DNA of 64,000 nt from Pseudaminobacter soli (ex Zhang et al. 2022) (GTDB taxonomy: Bacteria; Pseudomonadota; Alphaproteobacteria; Rhizobiales; Rhizobiaceae): the NCBI RefSeq assembly GCF_014595955.1, contig NZ_JABVCF010000004.1:186001-250000 (forward strand). Reading direction: 5' to 3'. The notes beneath the pieces are model-generated. The model was not told the DNA's origin and ran no database searches. It saw only the letters and a list, made by a program, of their open reading frames with translations. A program made the translations under genes and the position numbers. Positions 15,170-25,600 of this stretch are shown piece by piece. The number at the start of each line of letters is the position of its first letter. The stretch's first letter is position 1.

Positions 15170-18100
15170 GCGACAACTACAACATCAAGATTGGCGTCGA
15201 CTCGCGCTCCGGCGCGCGCGGTGTCAAGCAATTCTCGTCGGCCCTCGGCGAAGCACTCCGTACGCTGCGCGAGTTCGACAAGCGCTCGCGCAGCGCCTTC
15301 GACGGTCTGAAGAAGCTCGCCTCCGTCAACATCCCAGACATCGCCAAGAAGACGAAAGCCGTCCAGAAGGCGATCGAGACGCTGAATCGCGTCCAGATCA
15401 ATCGCCGGATGATCAACGATCTCCAGCGCCTCCAGAACGCGCTCGCCGGCTTCCGCTTCAACGCCAAGGCGATCTCGAAGGTGCCTGAGGCCCTGCGCGG
15501 ACTGTCGAACCTGAAGATCGACACGTCCTTCGTCTCCACTCTCAACCAGATCAAGGCAGCACTCAAGGGCTTCCGTGGCCCTCCGAAGGCGCTTGCGCAG
15601 TGGGCTGGCGCGTTCACTCCGTTCGCCAAGGTCAAGATCGATTCGACGCTCGCGCCGCGTCTGACCGCACTCAAGGCGGCGCTCAAGGGCTTCCCCGGCC
15701 TTCCCAAGGGGCTTGTAAACCTCCCGACATTCCTCCGTGGCATTTCCCGCAACCGAATCCCGCCTTCGGTGGCGCAGGGCATCGCGTCCCTGAAGACAGC
15801 ACTCGCCGGCTTTGCCGGGCCGTCCGCTGCCGCAACCCGTAATCTGTCCGCCCTCGTCGCCGCTTTGGCTCGGGTCAGCCCCGGTCATCTCGCGCAGGTG
15901 GCGGCGGCGCTCGCGCGCCTCAACGGCCTGAACATCAATGTCCGTGGCCTCGGCTCGATGAACAACGCCGCGCAGCGCGGCGCGGGCATCTGGACCAACA
16001 TGGGCAATTCGATCCGGAACACGACCAACGCGTTCCGTGGTCTCAACAATCAAATCTCGCTGACCCATCACGCGTCGACGCTGCTCGCGACCGCGCTCGG
16101 ATCAGTGTCGCTCGGCACCTTCGTCAACAGCGTCTACGAGGCCGGTAGCGCCCTCATCAACCTGAAGCGCACGATGGGTGCGATCGCCGGGACGCCGACC
16201 GAGGTCAACGACCATCTTTCCTTCCTGAAGGACCTCACCAACGAGCTTCCCGTCTCGCTGGACGCTGTCGCTCGCTCGTACGGTAAGTTTGCTGTCGCCG
16301 CGCGCCTGTCCGGTACGTCGGTCGCGGATACCCAGAAGGTCTACAAGGGCTTTGCGACCGCGCTGTCGGCCATGGGTGTCTCCGCCGACAACCAGAAGTA
16401 CGCCTTCCTCGCCTTGGAGCAGATGTTCTCCAAGGGAACCATCCAGATGGAAGAACTCCGCGTTCAGTTGGGTGACCACATCCCCGGCGTGGTGCCGATG
16501 CTGGCCGAGGCTCTGGATGTCTCGACCTCGAAGCTCCTGAAGATGATCGAGGCCGGTGAAGTTGGTTCGGACGCACTGATCAAGCTCGCCGAAGTCATGC
16601 AGAGCCGGTTCGGTCCGGCCGTTGCGGCGGCAATGAACACGTCCGCAGCCCAGATCACATCGCTCCAGAACGCGTGGACCGAGTTCAAGCGTATCCTCTT
16701 CGACAGCGGCTTCAACGCTGGCCTCGGCGCGATGGCGCGTCAGTTCGCGGAAATTCTCCGATCGGATGACTTCAAGAAGTTCGCGGCCGACCTCGGCCGG
16801 GCGATGGGCGAGGCATTCAAGCTGATCGGCGCGCTCGGCAAGGTCCTTGCCGACAACCGCGACAAGGTCATCACGTTCGCCAAGGCGCTCGCAGGCGTCA
16901 TGGTCGCCTATTCGATCGTCGGTGTTCTCCGTCTGTTGGTGGCCCCGCTGTCGGTGGTCGGCGGACTGTTCTCGTTTGCCGCGACCGCCGTGCGCCTGTT
17001 TGGCGGCGCACTCGCCCTGCTCGCGGGTGGTAAGGCGGTTGCCGCCGTTGCCAACATCGCCAAGTCGATCGGCGTCCTGACCGGTAAGGTCATGGCAGCG
17101 GTCGCCGCCTTTGGCTTGCTGGCGATCCTGTCCAACGAAATCCTTGGCGACGGTAAGTTGGCCGCAAGCTTCGGCAACATGCTCGACGCCTTTGGCAAGC
17201 GCGTCGGCAAGATGATCGGCGAGATGACGGGCGGCGTCACGGAGATGTTCGATCTCTCCGGCGTCGACGGCTTCAGCGAGTACATGAAGGAGGCGGACGA
17301 ATACGCCAAGAAGATTCAGGACGCCAACCAGATCAACGCGGAAAGCATCGAGAAGAATGCCGAGCGTTACGCCAAGCTCGAAGAGCAGAAGAAGCGCGCA
17401 CTTACCACCGAACAGCAGAAGCTGTGGGACGAAATCAACGCGATCGGTAAGGCGAACGAGGAATATCAGAAGCAGTTGCTGCTCATCGACGAGATCGCGA
17501 AGAAGCGTGGTTTCGACCCGAAGAGTGCCGAGGTTGATCGGTGGCGCAAGATGCTCGCCGAGAACACGCTGGACGACCGCAACCCGGCCGGCGCGATGGC
17601 GCGCGACTACCGGCAGGAACTGGCCATGATGAAGGCCAAGACCGCCGAGCAGAAGGCCTTGGCGTCGGCGCAGGAGGATTACAACGAACTCCTGAAGAAG
17701 GGCCAGGATGTCGGCAAGGAGGGGCTGGAGGCCCTTCGCCAGTACCATGAGGGTATCGCCCGCATGAACGGTGAGATCGGCAACGGCGTCGAGCGCTGGG
17801 CCGCGTCCGTTGGCGACTTCAACGATCAGGTTCAGGAAGCAATCAAGGACGGCATCAGCAGCCTTTCCGACGAGATCACCAACTTCGTCACCGGAGCCGA
17901 GGCGGATTTCGCCAGCCTCGGCCGCTCGATCCTGAAGACCTTCGTCAAGATCAGTCTCGACTCGATGCTGAAGGACATCGCTGGCTGGATGGGTATGGAC
18001 GGCGAGAAGAAGGGCGCGTCCATGGCCGAGAAGGCGATGGAAAAGCTCGCCGGCATTGGTGAGAACATCACCACGGCGATGACCAACGTCTACACCAACG

Positions 18101-19917
18101 GTCTGACCATAAATGGCGAGCCGGTGACCGGCGCTGGTGGTGGCCCGAATGCCGGCATGTCGCTTGCCGAACAGTATGCGTCCTATGGCGCGGGCAAGGC
18201 CCAGTCGAATGCCGCGAAGCAGGCGGGCATCACTCGTGCGCCGCTGCCTGACATTCCGGGCACCAATGTCGCGCCGGCCGGACCGTCCACAAACGATCGT
18301 TTCGCGACCGAGCCGGGCTTCGTCAAGCCGATGAAGACGCTCAACGACGGCGTGCGGGAATTGGATCGCAGCCTCAAGTCCATGCCTGATGGATGGGGAC
18401 CGGGCGGCATCATCGGCGCGAACACCACGGCGAAGACCAACCGTGTCGGCTTTGTTGACCCCGAGCGCTTCGCGCCGGGCGTGAACCCCAACGCAAACCT
18501 CGGTCTGCGTGGCGCGATCGATCCTATCACCACGTCGGCACTGCCGGCTGGTGGTGGCGTGTCGCCAACCATCAACGGCTTCACCTTCTCGAAGTTCTCG
18601 GAGGCGTCGTACCAGCAGATTTCCAACCAACTGATGGACCGGTTGAAGCAGGACTTCAACCTGACCGACAATCAGGCTGGTGGCATCGTCGCGAACCTCG
18701 CGCACGAGTCCGTAGGCTTCCGCAAGTTGCAGGAAATGAAGCCGCTGGTTCCGGGCTCGCGTGGTGGTTATGGCATCGCGCAGTGGACCGGTCCGCGTCG
18801 TCGCGAGTATGAGGCTTTCGCAGCGCAGGGCGGCTGGACGACCGATTCTCCCGAGGCTCAGTACCAGTTCCTCAAGCACGAGTTGATGGGCAAGGAGTCC
18901 CGTTCTCTGTCGCACCTGCGTCAGCAGTCCGGCTTGGGCGAGTCTGTCGTGTCGTTTCAGGACAAGTTCGAGCGGCCGGGCATCCCGCACACGGCAAGCC
19001 GTATGACGCACGCCGACCGGATCATGAACGGCTATCAGCCCGGCACAGGGTTGCAGCCGGGAGTTGACCCGACCGCGACGGCCGGCATCGATCAGATGAA
19101 GGCGAAGGTGACTGAGGTTGGACAGGCTGCGCAGCAGGCCACGCCGGCTATGGACCAGATGAAGTCCAAGCTGAGCGAGACCGGCACGTCGGCGCAGACC
19201 GGTGCGTCCCAGACGCAGATGGCCAACCAGATGAAGACCCAGTCCGAGTTGCAGATGGGCTTGACCGCTCAGCAGACCGGTATTCAGGTCCAGTCGGCGG
19301 GCACCATGGCGGCGTCGGCCGGTCCGCAGTTCCAGCAGGCAGGTACAGCGATCCAGCAGGCCGGTACGCAGGCGCAGATGGGCGCGCAGCAGGCACAGTC
19401 CGCAACGCCGGGCCTCGGCCAGTTCGGTCAGGGCATCTCGCAGCTTCTCGGCCCGCTGTCGTCGGTCATCCCCGGCCTCGGCCAGTTTGGCAGCATGATC
19501 TTGCAGCTTCTCCAGCAGTTGATGACTGGTGGTATGGGCGGCATGGGTGCTGGCCTCTTCTCCGAGGGTGGATACTCCGACTCGCCGGTCACTCGCGCCC
19601 GCGTCAGCGCGGCTCCGTTCATGGGTGCTCCGCATTACTCCGAGGGCACGCCGAACACGAGTGGTGGCATGCCAGCGATCCTGCACGACAATGAGGCGGT
19701 GATCCCTCTGACCCGTGGCCGCAAGGTCCCCGTCGAGATGAACGAAGGCGATTCTTCGCGAGCCGGTCGTCAAGATTATCTTGACAGAAGTGGTCCACCG
19801 AATCTAACGTTCCACCTGCACGGTGTGAAGGACGCCGACAGCTTCAAGAGATCGAAGAGCCAGATCGGCAACGCCATGACGACGGTGCAGCAGCGCTCGC
19901 GTATCCGCGACGGATAG
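15166..19917 (+). CDS. Tape measure protein with lysozyme-like domain
   Basis: A 1,583-residue protein that sets tail length. Residues about 40-270 hold roughly five degenerate 45-residue repeats with the pattern LKAALKGFxGxPKAL. Residues about 325-480 match the conserved tape measure domain (LINLKRTMGAIAG to LAEVMQSRFGPA). Hydrophobic segments at about 565-665 may enter the membrane on infection. Residues about 1,140-1,290 (LTDNQAGGIVANLAHES, GIAQWTGPRR) match the phage tail lysozyme family, which should open the peptidoglycan for DNA entry. The rest is a Gln/Met/Ala/Gly-rich region ending in ILHDNEAVIPLTRGRKVPV, as in many siphoviruses. Promoter P4 lies inside the 3' end. Confidence 0.9.
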   Translation: MSDNYNIKIGVDSRSGARGVKQFSSALGEALRTLREFDKRSRSAFDGLKKLASVNIPDIAKKTKAVQKAIETLNRVQINRRMINDLQRLQNALAGFRFNAKAISKVPEALRGLSNLKIDTSFVSTLNQIKAALKGFRGPPKALAQWAGAFTPFAKVKIDSTLAPRLTALKAALKGFPGLPKGLVNLPTFLRGISRNRIPPSVAQGIASLKTALAGFAGPSAAATRNLSALVAALARVSPGHLAQVAAALARLNGLNINVRGLGSMNNAAQRGAGIWTNMGNSIRNTTNAFRGLNNQISLTHHASTLLATALGSVSLGTFVNSVYEAGSALINLKRTMGAIAGTPTEVNDHLSFLKDLTNELPVSLDAVARSYGKFAVAARLSGTSVADTQKVYKGFATALSAMGVSADNQKYAFLALEQMFSKGTIQMEELRVQLGDHIPGVVPMLAEALDVSTSKLLKMIEAGEVGSDALIKLAEVMQSRFGPAVAAAMNTSAAQITSLQNAWTEFKRILFDSGFNAGLGAMARQFAEILRSDDFKKFAADLGRAMGEAFKLIGALGKVLADNRDKVITFAKALAGVMVAYSIVGVLRLLVAPLSVVGGLFSFAATAVRLFGGALALLAGGKAVAAVANIAKSIGVLTGKVMAAVAAFGLLAILSNEILGDGKLAASFGNMLDAFGKRVGKMIGEMTGGVTEMFDLSGVDGFSEYMKEADEYAKKIQDANQINAESIEKNAERYAKLEEQKKRALTTEQQKLWDEINAIGKANEEYQKQLLLIDEIAKKRGFDPKSAEVDRWRKMLAENTLDDRNPAGAMARDYRQELAMMKAKTAEQKALASAQEDYNELLKKGQDVGKEGLEALRQYHEGIARMNGEIGNGVERWAASVGDFNDQVQEAIKDGISSLSDEITNFVTGAEADFASLGRSILKTFVKISLDSMLKDIAGWMGMDGEKKGASMAEKAMEKLAGIGENITTAMTNVYTNGLTINGEPVTGAGGGPNAGMSLAEQYASYGAGKAQSNAAKQAGITRAPLPDIPGTNVAPAGPSTNDRFATEPGFVKPMKTLNDGVRELDRSLKSMPDGWGPGGIIGANTTAKTNRVGFVDPERFAPGVNPNANLGLRGAIDPITTSALPAGGGVSPTINGFTFSKFSEASYQQISNQLMDRLKQDFNLTDNQAGGIVANLAHESVGFRKLQEMKPLVPGSRGGYGIAQWTGPRRREYEAFAAQGGWTTDSPEAQYQFLKHELMGKESRSLSHLRQQSGLGESVVSFQDKFERPGIPHTASRMTHADRIMNGYQPGTGLQPGVDPTATAGIDQMKAKVTEVGQAAQQATPAMDQMKSKLSETGTSAQTGASQTQMANQMKTQSELQMGLTAQQTGIQVQSAGTMAASAGPQFQQAGTAIQQAGTQAQMGAQQAQSATPGLGQFGQGISQLLGPLSSVIPGLGQFGSMILQLLQQLMTGGMGGMGAGLFSEGGYSDSPVTRARVSAAPFMGAPHYSEGTPNTSGGMPAILHDNEAVIPLTRGRKVPVEMNEGDSSRAGRQDYLDRSGPPNLTFHLHGVKDADSFKRSKSQIGNAMTTVQQRSRIRDG
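19760..19810 (+). promoter_or_regulatory. Late promoter/operator P4, inside tape measure 3' end
   Basis: GAGCCG (19760-19765), palindrome CGTCAAG-ATTAT-CTTGACA (19768-19786), -35 TTGACA (19781-19786), 18-bp spacer, weak -10 TAACGT (19805-19810). It lies in coding sequence, 111 bases before the tail-tip operon, with the same GAGCCG-to-GTCAAG spacing as P3. Confidence 0.55.
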
Positions 19918-19920
19918 TAA

Positions 19921-20526
19921 ATGTTTCACGACGTTAGATTCCCAGAAGACATCAGCTATGGATCGAAGGGAGGACCCAAATTCTCCACTTCGGTCATTAC
20001 GCTCGCCTCCGGCAAGGAGCGCCGCAACATCAACTGGCGGCTCGCCCGCGCCGAATACGATGTCTCGCACGGCATCAAGGATGAGGCGCAGATGGATGAC
20101 CTGCGCGACTTCTTCTATGCGCGCGTCGGCATGGCCTATTCGTTCCGGTTCAAGGACTGGGGCGACTACAGCGCGATCTCGCAGGAGATCGGCAAGGGAG
20201 ATGGCACCAAGAAAGAGTTCTTTCTGTCCAAGGGATACCAGTCCGGCAATTGGAAGTACGTGCGGCCGATCACCAAGCCCGTGGTTGAAACGGTCACTCA
20301 GGTTCTGGTCGGTGGATTGCCGGCCGCAGAGTTCACCGTCGATGGTGCGACCGGAAAGATCACACTTCCCGAGGCTCCGGTCGCGAACGCGAAGGTCGTG
20401 GTTCCGTACTTCGAGTTCGATGTTCACGCCCGCTTCGACATCGACCACTTCGACCCGGTTCACGAGTTCTGGCTGACTCAGACTTGGCAGTCGATCCCCG
20501 TCATTGAGATCAAGGACGAGGATTGA
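19921..20526 (+). CDS. Tail tip protein, DUF2460 (distal tail protein role)
   Basis: A 201-residue protein that matches DUF2460 along its length. It begins FHDVRFPEDISYGSKGGPKFSTSV, continues with RRNINWRLARAEYDVSHG and FFYARVGMAYSFRFKDWGDY, and ends FDVHARFDIDHFDP. In the Rhodobacter gene transfer agent the equivalent (gp12) is the distal tail protein at the tail tip. It is followed by DUF2163, NlpC/P60 and hub genes in the same order as there. The stop overlaps the next ATG (TGATG). Confidence 0.85.
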   Translation: MFHDVRFPEDISYGSKGGPKFSTSVITLASGKERRNINWRLARAEYDVSHGIKDEAQMDDLRDFFYARVGMAYSFRFKDWGDYSAISQEIGKGDGTKKEFFLSKGYQSGNWKYVRPITKPVVETVTQVLVGGLPAAEFTVDGATGKITLPEAPVANAKVVVPYFEFDVHARFDIDHFDPVHEFWLTQTWQSIPVIEIKDED

Positions 20527-22196
20527 TGCCCAAGAACATCACTCCGGCGATGAAGACGCATCTGGCGCAGGACGTGACCACGCTCACGACCTGTTGGAAG
20601 ATCACACGCACGGACGGCAAGGTCTTCGCCTACACCGAACTGGACAAATCACTCACCTACAAAGGCGTGAGGTATTCGTCGATCGGCGGCTTCAACAAGT
20701 CGGCGATCCAGTCGACCGCGACCTTCTCCGTTGACAACATGGAAGTCTCCGGATTCCTCTCCGACGACACCATCCCCGACGAGGAGATGCGTAACGGAGC
20801 CTTCGACTACGCCGAGGTCGAGGTCTTCATGGTCAACTACATGGACCTCTCGGCGAACATGGGCGACATCAAGCTGCGCTACGGAAAGTTCGGGGAAGTG
20901 AAGCGCGCACCATCCGGCGCGTTTCTGGTCGAGCTTCGCGGCCTGATCCAGCTTCTCAGTCAGAAGGTCGGCCAGATTTTCCAGCCCGAGTGCCGGGCCG
21001 ACTTTGGCGACCACCGCTGCAAGATCAACCTGTTCTATCCGATCCGCAAGAGCGGTTTCTTCTACAAGAAAGGGGAGCGGGTTCGCGTTGCCGACATCTC
21101 TTTCGGATACCGGCCGGAGACCAGCATCGGCATCCTGAATGACAATTTTCAGGAGGGCGACGTTAAGTGGACCCGCAATTATGGAACCGCAGTCAGCGAG
21201 GGAACGCTTCAACTCGACCCTCCGGATGATCAGAAAAACTTCATCCGCATCACCGGCATTGAAGCTGGAGGCGGAAACACCACTGGTCTCTGGCAGACGC
21301 GCACATTGTTGAGTGACGGAGTCAGTGTAGACGACATCTCGACGGGTGAATTGAAGCTCAGGGTCGCCGTCACCGCCGCACAACTACAGTACGGCTCCGG
21401 ATGGCGAGTGGACCTCACCTATTACAGGCTCGACTCGCGGGGCGGACTTCTCGTGACCACGACGCGTCGGTGGATTCCTCCGCGCGCCATCGTCCTCAAT
21501 GAGTGGGACGTGTACACCCACGATTTCGATCTGCCACCTGACACGCGTTCGGTGCAGGTCCGAATCAACACTCACCAGCGCGATGAAGGACAGGCAATCG
21601 ACTTTGGCATCGCCAAGGTAAAGGGCTCGATCGTCTTTCCGAACTCGACCAAGACCGAGGTTGAAGACTACGTCTTCTTTGGTGGAGTCGAATACGTCGC
21701 TTTGAATGACGGCGTCACGGCAACCGGTCAGCCTGAGTTTTCCCGGACCCCCGGTGACGAGGTCGTCGACGGGGAAGTCACGTGGCAGTGTGCCGACCCG
21801 GTCTATGTCTACATGGACGCAGCGGCCGTCGACGCGACGCGCTCGGCGACGATCACGGCGGCGACGCTCGATAAGCCGGACGACTATTTCAAGTATGGTG
21901 TGATGACCTTCCTCGAAGGGGAGAACATCGGACGGCGTGTCGAAATCCTTGGATGGAACAACCTCACCAAGGAGTTCAAGCTGGCTCTGCCGATGCCACG
22001 CAAGACGCTGGCAGGCGAGCGTTTCCAGATCGCCAGAGGCTGCGCCAAGACACGACAGGCATGTCGGGCGCACGGCAACATCATCAACATGCGAGCGGAG
22101 CCGGACATCCCCGGTATGGGACAGTATTTCCGCGTCGCCGGAACGGGCACAGGAAGTCCGAAGACGTGGAGAGACGACAGTGACGAAGCCGAGTAG
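20526..22196 (+). CDS. Tail tip protein, DUF2163, with large inserted domain
   Basis: The ATG at 20526 is chosen over TTG 20523 because of the TGATG overlap. The first 190 residues match DUF2163 (VTTLTTCWKITRTDGKVFAYTE, then FQPECRADFGDHRCKIN). The last 85 match its end (RFQIARGCAKTRQACRAH, PDIPGMGQYFR). In the Rhodobacter gene transfer agent this is gp13, a hub component with an iron-sulfur site; the cysteines CRADFGDHRC, GCAK and ACRAH are present. The usual length is about 290 residues. Here residues about 195-385 form an extra beta-sandwich-like domain (IRITGIEAGGGNTTGLWQT, GSGWRVDLTYYRLDSRGG), possibly carbohydrate-binding. Confidence 0.85.
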   Translation: MPKNITPAMKTHLAQDVTTLTTCWKITRTDGKVFAYTELDKSLTYKGVRYSSIGGFNKSAIQSTATFSVDNMEVSGFLSDDTIPDEEMRNGAFDYAEVEVFMVNYMDLSANMGDIKLRYGKFGEVKRAPSGAFLVELRGLIQLLSQKVGQIFQPECRADFGDHRCKINLFYPIRKSGFFYKKGERVRVADISFGYRPETSIGILNDNFQEGDVKWTRNYGTAVSEGTLQLDPPDDQKNFIRITGIEAGGGNTTGLWQTRTLLSDGVSVDDISTGELKLRVAVTAAQLQYGSGWRVDLTYYRLDSRGGLLVTTTRRWIPPRAIVLNEWDVYTHDFDLPPDTRSVQVRINTHQRDEGQAIDFGIAKVKGSIVFPNSTKTEVEDYVFFGGVEYVALNDGVTATGQPEFSRTPGDEVVDGEVTWQCADPVYVYMDAAAVDATRSATITAATLDKPDDYFKYGVMTFLEGENIGRRVEILGWNNLTKEFKLALPMPRKTLAGERFQIARGCAKTRQACRAHGNIINMRAEPDIPGMGQYFRVAGTGTGSPKTWRDDSDEAE

Positions 22197-22605
22197 AGAC
22201 GAGATAGTCGCGGCGGCGCGTGAATATTTGGGCGTTCCCTTCAAGAAGGCAGGTCGCGACAAGTTCGGCCTCGATTGCGTCGGCCTGATCATCTTGGCCG
22301 GCCGCAATTGCGGTCTCGAAATTTACGACACCACCAAGTACACGATGGGTCCTCACCCGGAGTTGCTGCACGAATTTCTATACCCGCAGACCGAGCGACT
22401 TCCCGGCAACCGCCTCGTCCACGGCTCGATCGCAATCCTGCGGGATTCGATCTTCCCGATGCACACCGGGATCATCACCACGGACGGCAGCGAGCCGATG
22501 ATCATCAATGCGAGCGCCAAGGCGCGTCGCGTGGTCGAGGAACCCTACAAAATCCACTGGGCAGCCAATCTGGTTGGCATGCGTGACTATAAAGGCATGA
22601 TCTGA
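22180..22605 (+). CDS. NlpC/P60-family cell wall peptidase of the tail tip
   Basis: The GTG at 22180 with a GGAG site is chosen; the longer frame upstream is a shadow of DUF2163. The 141-residue protein carries the catalytic Cys in FGLDCVGLIIL (about residue 31) and a His in MHTGIITTDG (about 88), as in NlpC/P60 enzymes that cut peptide stems of peptidoglycan. It equals gp14 of the Rhodobacter gene transfer agent. It should act at the tail tip during DNA injection, alongside the lysozyme domain of the tape measure. Confidence 0.85.
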   Translation: MTKPSRDEIVAAAREYLGVPFKKAGRDKFGLDCVGLIILAGRNCGLEIYDTTKYTMGPHPELLHEFLYPQTERLPGNRLVHGSIAILRDSIFPMHTGIITTDGSEPMIINASAKARRVVEEPYKIHWAANLVGMRDYKGMI

Positions 22606-25600
22606 ATGCAGCTTGGAGTTCTCTTCGGCGGTCAGCTTCTTGGCAGCGCGTTTGCCGGCAAGATGCTCATGTTTGGAGCATCGGTCGGCGCTTCGCTGCT
22701 GATGCGCCGCAAACAGGAGCCGCAGGGTAAGCTCAACGAAGTGCGTGTGTCGTCGTCCTCTTACGGACGCACGATCCCGAAGTGCTACGGAACCATCAAG
22801 GTCACCGGCAACCTGTTCTGGGCCACCGACTTCGAGGAGAAGAAGCGCTACATCGGCAAGAAGCAAAGCAGCAAGGGCGCGAGCAAGGGCAAGGCCGTCG
22901 AGGTCTACGACTACTACGCCAACTTTGCCATGGCACTGTGTGAGGGGCCAGTTGGACAGGTCCTGCGCGTCTGGGCCGACAACAACCTCATCTATGACAG
23001 GATGAACCCACTCAACCCGGACATTGTCGGTCAGGGTTTCACCAACCGAGGCCAGCGCGATCAAAAGGCGCAGGGCGGCAAGAAGGGTGGTGGAGAGTCC
23101 CACGGCCGCTTCGTTTTCCAATTCTACAACGGCTCTGAGAACCAGAAGCCAAACGGGTTCATGGTCTCCAAGCAGGGTGCCCAGAACGTTCCGGCGTTTC
23201 GGGGCTTGGCCTACCTCTGGTTCATGAAGTTCAAGCTCGGGGATTTCGGTAATCGCATTCCGACCATCACAGCCGAAATTTCCGTCCGTCCGGAAGTGAC
23301 CCCGCATCTGCGCATCTTCCAGAACATGGAACCAAAGGCAAAGACCTCGTTCCGGACGATTTACAACAGGATCGGTTCTGGGCGGGTTGTGGCCGATCCC
23401 TTCTACGACCCTGTACGCAAGATGTTCTATCACGAGGCGATCGACTCGACGGGACGGTATGTCATCCGAGGATTCAACGTCGACAAGGTCAAAGAGACCG
23501 TTCGCTTCTCCTATCAGAAGCCCGACGACAAGCCGTGGCTCCCGCAGGAGCAGTTGTCGATGTACGGTGATGCGATCACCCGCAACCGATTCAACTACGA
23601 GAATATCTGGCAATACTGTGGTGTTGCTGGAAACGGGAACCTCGTCTTCACCACCAATCTAGGCCCGTATCCAAATCATAAGGCGATGATCTTCGTCAAT
23701 CCGAGGTCGAAGGCCATCGAAGGTGTCTATGGCGGGACGATCAGTACGCTGTTTCCACCGTACGGCGGTGGTGCGCGATTCCCCGTCTACCATGTTTCCA
23801 GTCAGCTAACGAGCCACGAAAACGTTCGAGCCAACAGCACGTTCATCGCGGATCAGGAAGGCGTCATCCATGTCATGGATGCTCACGGAACGGGCTTCAA
23901 CGTAGCCCTTCCGGCTGGATTCAACGCACCAAACTCCGTCCAGAAAGTGTCTGCCGGCGTTCCGGGGACCAATTACGGGATCATCATCCGCGAGAAGGGA
24001 CTCTACACCCAGCGCGGACGCGTCTCGACGCTACTGCCCCGCATGATGACGGTAGGCAGCAAGTCGGATGATGCCACTCCGGACCTCCCCGAGGATCAGA
24101 AGGAGTACCCAGTGCAGGAGCCGGCTCGATTCCTGTTCGAGCTTCCCGGCTGGACCTCCAAGCGAGTCGATAGCGTCCTGTTTGCCGGCTACTGCGCTGC
24201 GGCCGATGCCATTGCCGTCCTCGCTACCACGACGGGTAATGCGAATCTGGAAAAAGGCCTCTATGCCGCACTGGTACACGCCGATCAGGGTGCAGCGGCA
24301 GTCGATGGCACTGAAAACATAATCTATCTCAAGAAGATCACTGACAACCAATTTCATTATCCGGAGGGTAACACCCATATGCCGGATTACCTCAGTGGCC
24401 CGGTGTACAGATGGATCGTTCCGAATAGTCGAACAGTATATTCGTGGGACTTTGTCGAGGGACGAGGAGACGTATATTCATATGGCACCAAGATGCCATT
24501 TTACGGCGATGATATTACGTACCAGTATTACTGGTCCGAATATGACGCTGTCCTCTACTTTTCTGAGCAGTACGAGGAAGGTCGTTGGATTCTCGGGCAG
24601 TTCCAGAAGTACAACCAGACGGGCATCTCGCTCGCCGACATCGTCGAGGATGTCTGCCTGTCGGTGAACATCCCGAAGTCGCGACTCGATGTCGAACCAC
24701 TGCGCAGCCAAGGCGTGCGCGGCTACATGATCGAATCCACCCTGCAAGCAAGTCAGGTTCTGGAGGAACTTAGCTCGGTCTACATGTTCGACGTTGTCGA
24801 GAGCGACAACATCCTCAAATTCAAGTGGCGCGACACCCCGAGCGTCGTCACCATCCCGCAGTCGAAGCTTGGTGTTGTCGAGACCGACTTCGGCGGCGAG
24901 AACGAATACTACCAGATCACCCGCACTCAGGAGATTGAACTGCCTGAACGCTGCGTGGTTCAGTACATGAACTCCAAGGAGGACTACGAGGCCGGCTCCG
25001 AGCACGCCAAGCGACCACTCCGGCCGCTGCCGGTTATGAACTCTCGGGAATCACTCGATCTCACCCTGAACATGGCGCTTGAGCCTAAGGAGGCCAAGAC
25101 CATGGCCCAGCGCATCCTCTATGCTGCGTGGGCGGAGCGTGGGCTGGGCGAGTTCGCCCTACCGCGTGACTATTTGTGGCTCGATCCGTCTGACGTGATC
25201 ACCATCCATCTCGATAATGGTGAAGCCCTCTCCGAACGCATCACCGACATCGAGATTGGTGCCAACCTGCAAATGGAGATCAAGACGGTCTCGCAGATCG
25301 AGGCTGTGTATTCGACGGTCGCGGATGTTGAACGACGCGGCGGCATCATCCCCTCCGAGAATACCGTTGCCCCGAACTGCGTGCCCGGCATCTTCAATCT
25401 GCCTTATTTGTTCGACGGTGATGCCAACTACGAGGACGGCACATTCGGGTACTATTGGGCGGCTCTGCCTTACGAAGCCGGATTCCGCGAAGGCATCCTC
25501 GTGGCGCGTAATCGCGACTCCTCCGAGGTCGAAGGCACTGCCTATGTGGAAGCTCTTTGGGGCTCGATCACCGGAATGGTGCCACCGCCTCCCGTGAGCA

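Noticed and set aside
16102-19773. 1,223-codon minus-strand frame opposite the tape measure
   Set aside because: Antisense shadow with His/Arg/Leu-rich translation; the plus-strand frame has clear tape measure and lysozyme domains.
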